From Blepharisma stoltei (taxonomy: Eukaryota > Ciliophora > Heterotrichea > Heterotrichida > Blepharismidae): DNA of 64,000 bases. The notes under the pieces were generated by a model. That model was not told the origin of the DNA, did no database searches, and was given only the letters and a program-made list of their open reading frames with translations. Below are positions 44,645 through 56,428 of this stretch, in pieces (positions within the stretch are counted from its first letter, which is position 1; each line of letters starts with the position of its first letter). The position numbers and the translations under genes are program-made. The stretch spans positions 496,001-560,000 of the forward strand of contig CAJZBQ010000029.1 in assembly GCA_914767885.1 (NCBI GenBank). The letters run 5' to 3'.

Positions 44645-45840
44645 ATGGAGGACTGAAAAAGAGGAATCAAAGAAGACAAAAACTGCGAAAACTGAAGAGA
44701 AAACCTCCCCAAAACTACTTTCGAAATCCCATTTGATATTGCATGCTCAGCCTGTGACAAAATCTTCTATAAAGGTACACAAATGAAAGCATTCCAGCAA
44801 AACAGTAATTAAAATTTAGCAAGGAATTATTTTTCAACCCCCATTATTGAGTTTTCAATGAGATGTAAAAAGTGCGCAAACTTAATTGCGATTCAAACAG
44901 ATCCAGAGCACTGTGAATATACCCCAGCGATAGGATGCTATAAATATGTATTCCATTTTACTTATTTTTTTAAAAATGAGATTATAAGTAGAGTTTTTAG
45001 TCAAAATAAGCCAAAAAGAATAAAAAATAAAGGCTCAAAAAATTCCAGAGAAGAACTAATTGACGTTGAAGAAGTAAAATCAATAGAAATCGGCTCAGAA
45101 AAAATCAATAAAGAGCCAGATGAATCTGTCATAGCGATAGAAGGTCCAAGGATTGCAAAAATACACGCACTAAATGTGATGATTATAAAGGAAAAATTTA
45201 AAGATGATTTTGGCCTAAATCAGATGATGCGGAAAAAGCTAACTCCCCCCCCCCCCCCTCCGTGAGCGAACAAAACCATTAGAAAAATCGCCATTTTTTT
45301 TGACCAAAAACCCACCCTCCGTGAGTGAAACAAAATTTTTTTAATAGAAAAAAATTTTAATGGAAAAAAATTTGGATATATAAGTGATAATTAGTATAAT
45401 GAAATCTAGAGCTAATTCTGTTTAATTTTAAACAAATTGCGTTTTAAAACATAAATTTTTGCAAATTAAATTAATATTTGCTTCCCAATTTTTGCAAAAT
45501 AGGATTTTTTTAAATTTCGAAAAAAAATATTTTTTATAAAATTTATATATAAATTTTTTTTTAAAAAAAAAAAATTAACCCCCCTCCGTGAGCGAACAAA
45601 ATTTTTTTGTTCGCTCACGGAGGGGGGGGGGGAGTAAGGAAAGAAAAGAAAAACTTGATGCATACTTCACATAAGAATAGTATGAGAAATGAAAAAAATA
45701 CAGGTAAAATCTATTAAGATGAAATGAAAAAATGCTCAATAAAGAAAAGACTCAAAATTATGAAGCAGTCGATTTTTCACACGGTAAGGATTATTTTATG
45801 CCAAAGAAGAATGATAGGTAAGAGAAGCAACATAATATAA
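44645..45840 (+). CDS. CCDC130/Yju2-type (CWC16 family) splicing factor
   Basis: 256 residues after removing two 15-nt introns (44805-44819, 45704-45718) and a MITE (45240-45634); exact codon multiple. Zinc-binding CxxC pairs (IACSACDK and MRCKKCANL), the GT-MKA block, NYFSTPIIEFSMRCKKC, QTDPEHCEYTP and the late KDDFGLNQMMRKKLRKEKK match the CWC16 family. These act at the catalytic spliceosome. The segment YVFHFTYFFKNEII (about 44941-44985) is untypical and could be an unrecognised IES. Confidence 0.85.
45240..45634. mobile_element. CTCC/GAG hairpin MITE acting as IES, 395 bp
   Basis: TAA at 45240 and 45635. Removal joins MMRKKL to RKEKKN in the splicing factor. Nearly identical to the 14.04 and 25.09 kb copies. 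Confidence 0.92.
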
Positions 45841-46059
45841 TTATATGGTTTTTAAGGTTTAGCTAGATTGCGTGATTATTATACTAATAGCAAAATAAAG
45901 TTCTTTAATAAAATAGTAATAATAAATTAGATAATATATTTAAATTTATGATTATCATAAAAATTAAATTATTCCACTCTTTATAAGATGTTATTACATT
46001 ATTTTAGCTAAATTTTCATTATTTTCTCTCTTTGCAACCAAATCCAAATACCGTTAAAA

Positions 46060-46654
46060 ATGAATTTTAAACTTTTACCTCTTTTAGCCTTGTCCGCTTT
46101 AGGTACATTTTTAAACCCTCCAGAGTGCTCCCCTCAATGCTCTTGGAAATGCAACGATCCAGTGTGCCCAGCTCTGTGTGATCCTGTATGTGCTCCAGCA
46201 GAGTGTCATACAACTTGTGAAGAACCTTCAGGTGCCTTATGTGAAGTCAAGTGTGAGCAGCCACAATGTGAAATAAAATGCCCAGGAAGCTCTTGCAGTG
46301 ATGAAGGATGCCCAGAATGTCAAGCTGTTTGTTCAGCACCTCATTGCATTACTATCTGCCAACCTCCTGCACCTAAATGCCAAATTATTTGTCAAGAGCC
46401 TACATGTGATTGGAAATGCTATAAGCCAGCAGATTGTCCTAAGCCACAATGAATTTATAATTTTTTTCCTAAAAATTTATAAAGAATTATTTTTTTAAAA
46501 AAAATAAAAATCCCCACAATGTGAACTTTTATGTGAAAATCCTCAATGCAAGCCTGATATTTCTTGTTGCCCATGCCAAGGTAGTGATGTTTTACTTCAT
46601 GCAGTTACACTATTTAAAGATGATGAACCCAACCCAGGATGCTGTGAATGTTAA
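46060..46654 (+). CDS. cysteine-rich secreted protein
   Basis: 174 residues after removing a 70-bp IES. A signal peptide (MNFKLLPLLALSALGTFL) is followed by about 30 cysteines in CxPxC-type repeats (CSPQCSWKCNDPVCPALCDP, CEPSG, CEVKCEQPQCEIKCPG). Likely an extracellular, extrusome or cyst-wall structural protein. Related families are common in ciliates but no specific one is recognised. Confidence 0.72.
46444..46513. other. IES with non-TA repeat, 70 bp
   Basis: The 8-bp CCACAATG is repeated at 46444 and 46514 and contains no TA. Removal joins CPKPQ to CELLCENPQ, continuing the cysteine pattern. Confidence 0.82.
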
Positions 46655-46675
46655 TATTTTAAAGTTAATATCAAT

Positions 46676-48062
46676 TTATTTTTTTAACTTTAATTTGTTT
46701 AAACTTTTTCGCAATTGGCTTGGCTGTGCTTTTGAAGCCTTAATTTTCGCAGCCTCAGATCTCCATGCACGAATTATAATTCCTAATACAAAATCTTTCG
46801 AAAATGTGAATTTTCTTTCATTTGTTAGGAATTTGTCAAAATCTTTATAAACAGTCCTTATAGGCTTCTGCTTATTAGTTTTCTTGATCTTTTTATTTTT
46901 AAAATTTTCCAATAATAATTTCATAGTCTCCAAAGACGACCCTTTCTCTATTGTAACTTGAGGGTTTTGGGCTGTATGCACAGGCTCAGGAGCTGGAGGT
47001 AGCACAGAATCTCTTATAGGGGAAATTTTTTTAATTTCGTCCAAAATCGCTTTTTTTTCATTTTCATTATAAGAAAATTTCTCGACTCCAAGACTTGAAA
47101 TCCTTTGACTTAAAATTTCTTGGCTTGGGTCTTCTGTTTTACTTAAGTCAATATCTAATTTAATTTTTTGCTTTGGTTTTGCTAATGAAACAGTCACCGT
47201 TGCAACCTCATTCAAAATTGATTGCTCAGTCTGTATAAATTCATCTAATTCCCCAGGCTCAGCTGGGTTTTTATTTTTTTCAGGAGAGGTTTTGCCGTTT
47301 CTTGGGGTTTCTGCTGTTTTTATTGGTAATTTGAAGGTTTTTATAGGTTTTAAGGAATTTCTTGGGGACATAAAAAGCTTCCCCATAGGACTTCCTGATT
47401 CACTTCTACTTGAGAAAGAAAATTTTCGAGCCCTGCCAGGTTTATCAGAATCAGATAGCGGTGATAAGCTAGTCGTTCTCATAGAGTCGTTTATTTTCAG
47501 AGTTTCTAAGGCTTCTTTGATGTTTAGGTCTAGCCCGGATCCAGAATCGTTGAGACTTGATCTTGAAGTATTATTCGCTTTTTGGATTTTGCTGAATATT
47601 AAGCTTAGTTTTATTGTATTTGACAAAATTTATGTAATTAATTTTATCAATAAATTCATAAAAATATGGGTATATTTGTGCTTCTTTTTTTTCTGTCATA
47701 TTGAAATCAATGCCGTACTTCGCTTGACAACGAGGGACAATTTGCGAAAAAAATGACTTCACTCTCTCAGAAATTGGTCCTTTAGAAGAAATTATTGCAA
47801 TTTCTTTCAATGATTTTTCAAAGTCATCAAAACTGAAGGAAACCTTTGATATAGAGATTGTATTGGAAATCCTTGATATCACAGCTCGAAGTTCTGCTAT
47901 TGATATTAAATCCTATATAAAAAATACTGGGCAAATTCTTGCAATTTTGCAAAATTTTTGATATTCTGGCACAGGCAACTTTTTTTCGTGGCCTAAATGC
48001 TTTTTGAATATGAGATGTAAAGGCTTTTTGTTCAGGTCAAAAAGAGTAAAATTTTGATCCAT
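46676..48062 (-). CDS. unknown protein with Ser/Lys-rich linker
   Basis: About 450 residues. A 15-nt intron (47913-47927, GTATTTTTTATATAG in sense) joins KIARICP to DLISIAELR. A helical N-terminal domain (SFSFDDFEKSLKEIAII) resembles EF-hand-like or p25-type folds only faintly. A long Ser/Pro/Lys linker and a basic C-terminus follow. The junction near 47590-47650 needs a short IES or a one-base shift and is unresolved. Confidence 0.55.
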
Positions 48063-49534
48063 ATTATTTTAATTTTGGTTAGTTTTTTTATGAAAGTAGA
48101 ATGGATACTGATGTGTCTTAAAATTATTTTATAAATTATTGAAAAAAATATAATTTATTCAATTATTAAAATGATAGGTTTACTCTCTGTTATCATCATT
48201 TATTATACTAGCGAAAGTATTGGAATTCTAGATTTGCCCTAATAAAAAAGGAAATAATTTTCGTAGGTTTTCATGTCCCTTTTAAGCAATTTATATCGCA
48301 CATTTCATTTTGTTCTTCATTTCTTGCATAAGATGCAACGAAACATTGCAACTTTGCTGAAAGGATTTGTGCGGTAGTGTTATCCGATTGGAGTTGGAAT
48401 ACGAAGCAAAAAATCACTAAAGATTGAATGCTGAATGCATATTTATATTAGGGCTATGATAGACTCTCTTATTCTCCCCAATTAATGACGAGTAAAATTA
48501 TTAAAAACCATTTTAGTTTGGCAGATTTTAATAGCGAACAAAATTTACTAGAATATGTTTTAACGTTTTAATACAAGTTTATTACTTTTTTCCTTCATTT
48601 TATCAACTGAGATATCTTTAAAATTTGAATCTAAACATCCCCTTAAAAACAAATCTAAAATCCAAAATAAAATTTTGTTGTGATGGGGTGGGGGGAAGAT
48701 CAGAAAACTCAGTTGGATTTAATTGTTAAGAGGTATCTATTTGAGGTTGATAGGAAGAGAAGGTTGCTTCAAGAAAATTGAGCAGCTGTAAAACTAAATT
48801 TATTATTATCAAAAATAAATTTGTACGATATAGCAACTAATAAGAAGAAAAAAGTTTTTTTATTATTTGAAGATGTAAGAAGATAATTTGACTACTATTT
48901 ATTTGTAAATTAATATTCTCTGAGAAAACCCAAAGAGCTTCATAAATAATCTATTGGATTTTCATTTTTTGCTAATATATATGATTATCTCTTTTTGTCT
49001 CTAAATGAGGCTAGAAATTTTTATTCAAATATTGTTAAATGAAATAAAGTATAAATAACTCTACACAAATTCAATAAAACCTATTAAAATAAAAAACTTC
49101 CAGGCTTAGAATGGCGTGTAGATTTTGCATACTCTTGATAGCTTAATTTATGCTTATGAGTAGGCTTACTCCTTTAGGCTTAGGCAAAGCTTTTTTTCAC
49201 TCTATTAAATGCTGCTTTTTTTTTAAAATTTATTTACCAATAAAAGGCCTTCTAAAATTTTATTGAATTAGACGATACTAGGGATCTCGCTATAACGATT
49301 ATTTATTATATACAAATATTTTTTATACAAAAAAATGCTTATATTATGCTTGCTCTTAAGAAAGAGCTAGGAATTTCAGCAGCTTTTGGAGTTGATGATG
49401 TAGGGGGCCTAGAAATTCCTTCCATTATTCACATATGCTTTAAAGCCTCTTCTGCCTTAATTCTCCTTTCTGGATCCCATTCTAACTCCCTCAACCTTGA
49501 GCGAAGATTTTATTTAAAATTGCTCAAAATATTA
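48063..49534. other. intergenic with one short ORF
   Basis: AT-rich. A 67-codon ORF at 48683-48886 (MGWGEDQKTQLDLIVKRYLF..., one TGA=Trp) has protein-like composition and may be a small gene; nothing else supported. Confidence 0.35.
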
Positions 49535-50060
49535 CAGTATATATACATTAAATGGCGTGGCGAACCAGCCCAATCTCTTAAGTCCTTAGCTGACTCCAGC
49601 AAGTGTGTGCAGGAATTCATAAGGTAGGATGACGTTCAGGAGCGAGTATCCTGTCAGGTTTACTTGATTTGGTGAAACTTATTCCGGAATTGCCCACCGC
49701 AAGCTTACATTCAGTTCTGGGTGTTTTTGATCGGCAAATAGGATCAAGAATTGGAAAGGGATCTCAAATGAGGGCCAAAGGTTAGTTTCCTTGCTAATTG
49801 GGAATGTATTCTAGTTTGAATTCAGGAGTAAAGCTCTGGGCTTAGGGTTTTATTTTTGTCGAGCCTTCAAGTAATTCAACCATTTTGGCACGCAATCTGT
49901 GTTGATGTAAAGTATGATAAACTCATCCAACTGTGTAGAAAGTGTAGACCCCGCATGGCAAAAGCAACCTTCGTGATGTTCTGAAAAGCGAATTGGGGAG
50001 CAGGCTGGGAAGTGTTATGAGTGGAGATAGTCATTTAGGAATTGCAGTGGACTTTTCGAT
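49535..50060. repeat. GC-rich repeat related to the retroposon ends
   Basis: Starts ATTAAATGGCGTGGCGAACC, the reverse complement of the terminal part of the 15.5 kb repeat (GGTTCGCCACTCCATTTTTA). The rest is GC-rich without an ORF. Boundaries uncertain; no target duplication found. Confidence 0.45.
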
Positions 50061-50074
50061 AGGTAGATTTAAGA

Positions 50075-52835
50075 TTAAAAGATATTATAGTATAGCTGCT
50101 CTTGCACAATTCTACTAATTTGTGACATATTTGCTAGTGCATCGCATACTCTATCTCTTATTATTAGCATACAAAACGTTTTTGGAATATTTTTTAATAC
50201 AGGGTCGTTTAATCAAGGATGATAAAGTAAGCATTTTTCAATAAAATCTTGGAACGGTGCATCAGTATCTCGTAAAATTTCTTTAACTCTCCACCTTTGA
50301 AAACTGCTCGAAAAGTCTCCCATTTGCGAGCACAGAATGTTTTAAAATTAAAACTTTTGATATGTAAGTGATATATAATAAATTCTTTTCATTAAAATAA
50401 GTTCTCTACAAAAACTTTTCCATTCTCAAGCAATTTTATTATTCTGGTTTTTTTAGCAGTGAACCTTTAGCTTGATATGCCAGGCAAGCAGCGCTGTTGG
50501 GGCCTGGTTTTGGCTTTTAGGAGGAACAGAATTTAAACCACTTTATCTCTCGACGGAGCGAGAGATCCTTAACCGAATAGTAGAGAAGCCAAGTAACACC
50601 TTGGCCAACTTCTGGCAAGGCTTCTATATCTGATGAAGGAAGTCTCTTTGGAAAGCTTGAGCACCCATCTAAGAGGCCCGCAACTACGTCGAGTAAATAA
50701 GGCTTCACATCTCTGCGGCGGTAGTGATGAGTAATAAATCATATCTAAGCTAAGATAATTATTATATGGAAATCTCTATTAATCTATTGAATTTTAACAA
50801 AACTAAATTAAATTAAATTTTTCTTCCCAAATTCGCAAATTGGGATTTTTAAAACAAAATATATTATAATAATATAAAAAATAACAACCCCTTTGCTAGT
50901 GAGCAAAGCAATTTATGCTCGCCCACAAAAGGGTGGGTAGTAAGTTCTTTTGTACTTGGGTAGTGTTTTTTACCTCTAGAATTTGCAGTGATTTTTGGGT
51001 ATCCTGATGGATCGAAAAATAGCTTAGACCGGGTGGACTGTTGGAGAATGCTATATGGAGGTATTCCTTTTACTTCCATAATACATTGTAGCTGCTCAAG
51101 TTCAGACTCGCCAGGGAAAAGTGGGTAGCCTGTATAAAGTTCAACTAAAATACAGCCAAAGCTTCACATATCAATACCAGTTGTATATGGAAAATTTGTT
51201 TTTTAATTTTATATAAATTTTTATGATATTTTAAAAAAAATAATTCTGGGTATATGGAATGCCAAGCATAATTTCTGGCGCTCTATAAAAACGACTCTGT
51301 ATATATGTATAAAGTTTTTGGTCTTCATAGCAAGATGACCCAAAATCAATAACTTTTAGGCTTGATTTATTTGATTGCCTCAATAAAATATTTTCGGGCT
51401 TTAAATCGCAGTGTATAATTCCTAATCTGTGGGACAGTTTTAGACATTGAAGGATTTGGTATGCGAATCTTCTTATCAAAGGCAAGCTTAGTCCATGAAA
51501 ATGGTTGCTTTTTATAAAATCATACAAATTTATGCTAACTCCCCCGGGTTTATTTTCTTTTTTTAAAAACAATTTATATATAAATTTTATAGAAAATATT
51601 TGTTTTCGAAATTTAGAAAAATCCTAATTCGCAAAAATAGAAAGCAAATATTAATTTAATTTATAAATTTATGTTTTAAAAAGCAATCTGCTTAAAATTA
51701 AACAGAATTATCTCTAGATTTCATTATAATAATTATCACTTATATATCAATTTTTTTTTTCCATAAAAATTTTTTTCTATTAAAAATTTTTTGTTCACTC
51801 ACAAAGGGTGGGGGTTTTTGGGCAAAAAATGGCGATTTTTCTAATGGTTTTGTTCACTCACGGAGGGGGGGAGTAAGCAGCTCAAAAGTAATGCAAAGAT
51901 GCTTTCTGAAAATAAAAAAATCTTTTATATGCACTACATTATATCTATCTTGGGAATCATGATCTTTTAGGGCTTTTAGAACTTTTACCTCGACAACACC
52001 TTGCTGATGGAACCTACTTTTATTTCTTATGATTTTCATTGCTACGAATTCTTTATCTTTATGATCGTATGCTTTAAATACTTGCCCAAAAGAGCCTTTA
52101 CCTAATTGTTGATTAACTTCATAGCGGTAACATATGTGGTCACCTAACTCCCCCTATCATTAATCGAACCGGTAAGATTCATTATTATTAAAAGAAGATA
52201 GGATGAATTAGAGTATTTATCATTTTGGCCATATGAAAATTGTTCAACTAAGGATGGGGTTATTTACCCAATAATTTCGTTCAATCAAGGTGTGGGGTAA
52301 AAGAAATTTTATAATCACCTCTATCATCATCAAATCCATTGTTTGGGCCAACTCTTAAGTGTGATTTTTTAGCGTGATTTCCAATAAAATAAATTTTATT
52401 GTAATCTATATTATTCTATAGAGACCATTCTATTAGGTATTTTATGTGCTAAAATTTTGCCTTCAAATTAAAAGGAATAAAAATTTCCCCTTGTTCCCAG
52501 CTGCTTAGATATGCTTTATAACTTTTCAATGCAGATGCACCCGGCATTGGAAATTTCACTTCATCTGTAGCAGGTATATTTTCTTTCATTCTTGGGGTAT
52601 GTGCATGCAGATTTTTCGTTATATTTCTCGTAGTCTGATTGAGTGATGCAGATGACAAAACTGATGCATTGCTACTATTTAGCTTATCAAGCATAAGCAA
52701 AGGCCCATTTTCTCCTCTGACTCTAGGAGTAAGAATTTTCGGTATGTTTTTCCCAGTGTGATTCAACGAAGCAGCTGCCAAAACTGATGAATTACAACTA
52801 TTTGGCTTTTTTGGAATACTCAATGATGTATTCAT
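50075..52835 (-). CDS. DYRK-family protein kinase
   Basis: 494 residues after removing five IESs (50284, 51186, 51536, 52145, 52409) and allowing one A less at 52300. The Ser/Asn-rich N-terminus is followed by the DYRK homology box (IYFIG...GFDDDRGDY), then [16 protein letters not shown] (P-loop), AMKII (Lys), [11 protein letters not shown] (catalytic Asp), DFGSSC (Mg2+), [11 protein letters not shown] (YxY activation loop with autophosphorylated Tyr) and [19 protein letters not shown]. All catalytic residues are present. The C-terminal lobe ends [19 protein letters not shown] kinases phosphorylate Ser/Thr after cis Tyr autophosphorylation. Confidence 0.9.
50284..50940. mobile_element. MITE-type IES with inserted GC-rich repeat, 657 bp
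   Basis: TAA at 50284 and 50941. Ends CTCTCCACCTTTGAAAACTG and ...CACAAAAGGGTGGGTAG. Core traces of the main MITE (AACTTTTGATATGTAAGTGA, CTTCCCAAATTCGCAAATTG). Removal joins YPSTKEL to KEILRDTDA of the kinase. Confidence 0.85.
50455..50745. repeat. GC-rich insertion inside the 657-bp IES
   Basis: About 290 bp of much higher GC than its host element, with a hairpin CTCTCG-ACGGAG-CGAGAG at 50547-50564. No coding potential. It looks like a small non-autonomous retroposon nested in a MITE. Confidence 0.5.
51186..51252. other. IES, 67 bp
   Basis: TA at 51186 and 51253. Removal joins LGIPY to TTGIDMWSFG of the kinase. Confidence 0.9.
51536..51873. mobile_element. CTCC/GAG hairpin MITE lacking one hairpin, 338 bp
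   Basis: TAA at 51536 and 51874. The left end is shortened to CTCCCCCGGGTT (no hairpin); the core and right end match the family. Removal joins CITFELL to SINLYDFIK. Confidence 0.9.
52145..52297. mobile_element. inverted-repeat IES, 153 bp
   Basis: TAA at 52145 and 52298; ends CTCCCCCTATCATTAATCGA and (reverse complement) CCCCACACCTTGATTGAACG. The family recurs within 63715-63880. Removal plus one A fewer gives [15 protein letters not shown]. Confidence 0.72.
52409..52468. other. IES, 60 bp
   Basis: TA at 52409 and 52469. Removal joins EIFIPFN to [10 protein letters not shown] on the reverse strand. Confidence 0.75.
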
Positions 52836-52913
52836 TTTTAAAATGCAAAAATAATTTAACGATCTCTAACTGAAAAATTTTTAAAATTTTTTGAGAAATT
52901 AAAAAGGAATTAC

Positions 52914-54276
52914 TTAGTTAGAGCCACTTAAAATTCTAAAGAAATACTCACACTCAAGGGCTCCATCCTCAGGTAGATCAGTACAATGGACTGCATTTTG
53001 CACTTTATTGACCCCAAATCTTGCCCTAATCGTCCCTGGTCTCAAATTCTTCGCTACTTCTGGATCAATTGGCCCGCATAACTGTCTAAAGCTCTGGACT
53101 ACATTTTCTTGTCTGATCTCCATGGCTATCAGCGGCCCCGACGTCAGCTCATCTACAGTTGCCACATATTCTGGCAGAACTCCTTTATAAACCTCCAAAA
53201 ACTCTTGTGCGGTCGGTTTATCAATGCTAAACATCTGTAAAGCTGAAATTTCGTACCCTTCATTTAATATCATATCAATGATTTTTCCAGCGTTTTCTAT
53301 CGCATGAGGCTTAATCACACAACAAGTACAGTTATTAAGCACAGCTGGATTAGCTTGTAAGCCAAAGAAAAAGTTGATTTCTCTAGTCGCACTTGCTGGG
53401 GCATCACTTCCATGAACTGCATTGTGTGACCCTTCAGTACCAAAAACAGCTCTTAAGCTTCTAGGGGCGTCAACTCTGGCTGTATTCGGGTTTGTAGGGC
53501 CCATTAGTTCTCGCCATCTGGGGACTGCATTTTCTGCGATAAGTTCCATGCCGACAACTACATCACTTGCCATGAAGTTTACTAATTCATTGTAAAATGG
53601 CTTGCCTTGGTGCTCAGCATAGAACTGTCGAGCATCGTCAATAGTAAAATGGGCCATTTTCATGTGGCTGATCCTGAATCCTGCAGTTACTATGGTATCT
53701 ACTATTTTTCCTATATGAGAGTAGCAGTCTGGCTTGATCATTGCAAAGGTCCTGCCTCTTTGAGACTCGAAATGGGTCCTTGTGAACACATCAGCGTACT
53801 CGACGACCTTAAGCTGCCTTGCATATATAGCCCATACCATATATAGATTTCTTTATGATACAAAATGCAATGGGCGGGTGAAGTATCACCAGGAAGTGGC
53901 ATGCCAAATATGGTTGACAAGCAAACTTTTCACCATTTTTGACATGCGCTTTTTAGCTCTTCTTGGTATAGAGTCCAGCTCATCCCTTTAATAGAGTCTC
54001 AACCGTCAATTACATGCTGTTTCGATACAGAAATCTATATATGGGTATGGGCTATATTGTAACAGTGGCGCCGATAAATAAATCAGTCAATGCGATGGTG
54101 GGATATTGGCATCTTTTTAGGAAAATGCGACGGTTTTTTATGTCATACTACGTTAACAGTACCATTTCAATTGTGTTGTCTACACAGTAGTATGTGACTT
54201 GGTATTTACGAATTAAGGAGGCAGGCTGGTCAAACCAGTCTACTATGAACACAAACCGATCTTCAGATGCTGCCAT
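52914..54276 (-). CDS. NME7: nucleoside diphosphate kinase 7 homologue (NME7)
   Basis: 372 residues, against about 376 in human NME7, after removing a palindromic IES (53826-54054) and a 15-nt intron (54148-54162). An N-terminal DM10 domain (ERFVF-like DRFVFIVDWFDQPASL, FLKRCQYP, DLFIG) is followed by two NDK domains (FAMIKPDCYSHIGKIVD ... HNAVHGSD, and CCVIKPHAIENAGKIID ... QNAVHCTD). Both retain the catalytic-site His (AVHG, AVHC). NME7 is a ciliary and gamma-tubulin-ring-associated kinase. Confidence 0.94.
53826..54054. mobile_element. palindromic IES, 229 bp
   Basis: TA at 53826 and 54055; inverted ends of about 35 bp (TATAGCCCATACC...ATATATAGATTTCT against AGAAATCTATATATGGGTAT). Removal joins GATVTI to YARQLKVVEYAD of NME7. 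Confidence 0.92.
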
Positions 54277-54462
54277 TTAAATATATAAATGATTTGAAAA
54301 AGTAAAATTTGAGTAATCTAGATGCAAAATAAGCACTTTATTATGATGTTTACTATAAATTCACGATAAAAACATAGAAAAACTATAAAAATTCTTCCAT
54401 TTCCAATATCCAAAATCCATCTATGATAAAATTATGCAAATTTTTATTAGTTTTCCATAAGA

Positions 54463-56331
54463 ATGTCCAGAATCTTCGTGAAAAATCTTCCTAAAAACGC
54501 CACTGAGCAGCAGCTAAAACAGTTTTTTTCTGCCAAAGGAGAAGTGACTGATGTAAAACTCCTCAAAGAAGCTGACGGAACGTTCAGACGAGTTGCCTTC
54601 ATTGGGTTCCGTGAAAAAGGCATCTCAGAAGCCCTTACAAAATATTTTGACAAAAATTACATAGGCACCTGCAAAATCCAAGTTGAAGAAGCCAAGCCAC
54701 AAAGCGACCCTTCCCTAAAAACTTGAAGCAAAAAACCAAAGCAAAAGCCAGCAAAAAATGAGCCACAGAAAGAAGAAGAAAAAATCATCGAGGAATCCAC
54801 AGAAAACTCTGATAATAAAAACCTAGAAATAGACCCTTCAAGGCTGTTTTTAAGAAATTTGTCATATGGGGTCAGCAAAGAAGATATTGAAGACCTTTTT
54901 TCTCAGTTTGGGGCTATTGAAGAAATCACTTTGCCGATTGATGCAGAAAACCATCGGCCCAAAGGTTTTGCGTATGTGAAATTTGCAGCGACTGAGTCTG
55001 CGGTTCAAGCTTTTGATAAATTAGACAGGAGTGTGTTTCAAGGGAGACTGCTCCATATAATCCAAGCTAAAAAGAAGCCTGAAGTCATTATGGAGTCTCG
55101 TGCACCAAGTTCTTATAAAAAAGTGCTGGCTGCTAAGCTTAAAGAAAAAGCCAAAAATTCTAATACGTGGAATACCCTGTTTTTAAACCCAGATTCGGTA
55201 GCTGCAGCTATGTCAAATAAATTGCATATGAGCAAAGGGGAGTTTATGGATACAGGAGCTGACGATTTAGCTGTAAAAATATCGATGGCGGAGACAAAGA
55301 TTTTGCAAGAAATTAAGGAGTGGATGGAAACCCAAGGGATTAATTATGAAGCTTTTAATGGAGATAGAAATTCGACTGCGAGGAGCCAAAATGTGATTAT
55401 TGTGAAAAATCTGCCTGGTGGCTCGTCACTTTCGGATATACAGGATATTTTTGCAAGGTATGGAGCGATAGGGAGATGCTGTATGCCGCCTTCAAAGACT
55501 ATAGCAATTGTGGAGTAACCCTCTTAAGGTAAGTTAGGGGATATATTAGTATTTTAAATATACTATTTTCAATAAAAATTGATACAAAAAATGCTATATT
55601 TACTAAATTTGGCATATTTAGACTCAGGAGCAGCAGAAAATGCTTTTCAACAAGCTTCTTATCTAAACTATAAATCTCTCCCCTTATATCTAGAATGGGC
55701 CCCATTAAACACTTTTGATAGTGAATACACAAAACCTATCGAAATTACCAAAGCAAGCACAAACACTTTATTCGTAAAAAACCTTTCCTTTGAAACTACA
55801 AGACAAAAGCTAGAAGACCATATGAAGCAGTGTGGAACAATCAAAAGCATCCGAATTGTGACTAATAAAGGGTTACCTTGTGGCTATGGCTTCGTTGAAT
55901 ACGCCACAGAAAAATCTGCAAGCAAAGCATTAAGGAATTTAAATAATTCTTTATTAGATGGCCATGCATTAAAATTATCTGAGGCAAAAACAACTATACA
56001 AATACCCCAAAAACGACCTAGAGTTGAAGAAGAAACCAAAGAGAATGATAACAGGATCAAATTACTCGTCAAAAATCTGGCTTTTGAAGCCACAAAAGAA
56101 GAATTAAAAAATTTGTTCCAAAATTTCGGGGAGGTCAAAAATGTAAGAATTCCTAGCAAAGCTCAGGGCACACATCGAGGATTTGCATTTGTGGAATTTT
56201 TAACTCACGATGACGCAGAAAATGCGATGAATTCTCTACAAAACACACATCTATACGGAAGAAGGCTCGTACTAGAGTGGGCACAAACAGAAGAAACTAT
56301 GAGTTCAATCAGAAAAAAGCAGCAAGTTTAA
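54463..56331 (+). CDS. Mrd1/RBM19-type multi-RRM protein
   Basis: 589 residues after removing a 99-bp IES; one TGA=Trp at 54724. Five RRMs, each with RNP2/RNP1: RIFVKNL...RRVAFIGF; LFLRNL...KGFAYVKF; IIVKNL...TIAIVEY; LFVKNL...CGYGFVEY; LLVKNL...HRGFAFVEF. The third is divergent, as in yeast Mrd1, which has five RRMs. Mrd1/RBM19 is needed for 18S rRNA processing in the nucleolus. Confidence 0.88.
55516..55614. other. IES, 99 bp
   Basis: TA at 55516 and 55615. Removal joins IAIVE to YLDSGAAENAF inside RRM3. Confidence 0.9.
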
Positions 56332-56428
56332 TAACAAATAATTTTTATTTATAAATTTTCATTTCTGTTAAAAATGGTAAATTCAAAAAATATACACCAA
56401 TAATTGCCATATTTTTGCAATAAAAGAA

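Noticed and set aside
44805-44819. In-frame TAA as a sign that the CCDC130 gene is a pseudogene
   Set aside because: The TAA lies in a 15-nt GTA...TAG intron, and splicing yields the family sequence NTRNYFSTPI.
54463-54878. Reverse-strand ORFs opposite the Mrd1 gene
   Set aside because: They are shadows of well-conserved RRM coding sequence.
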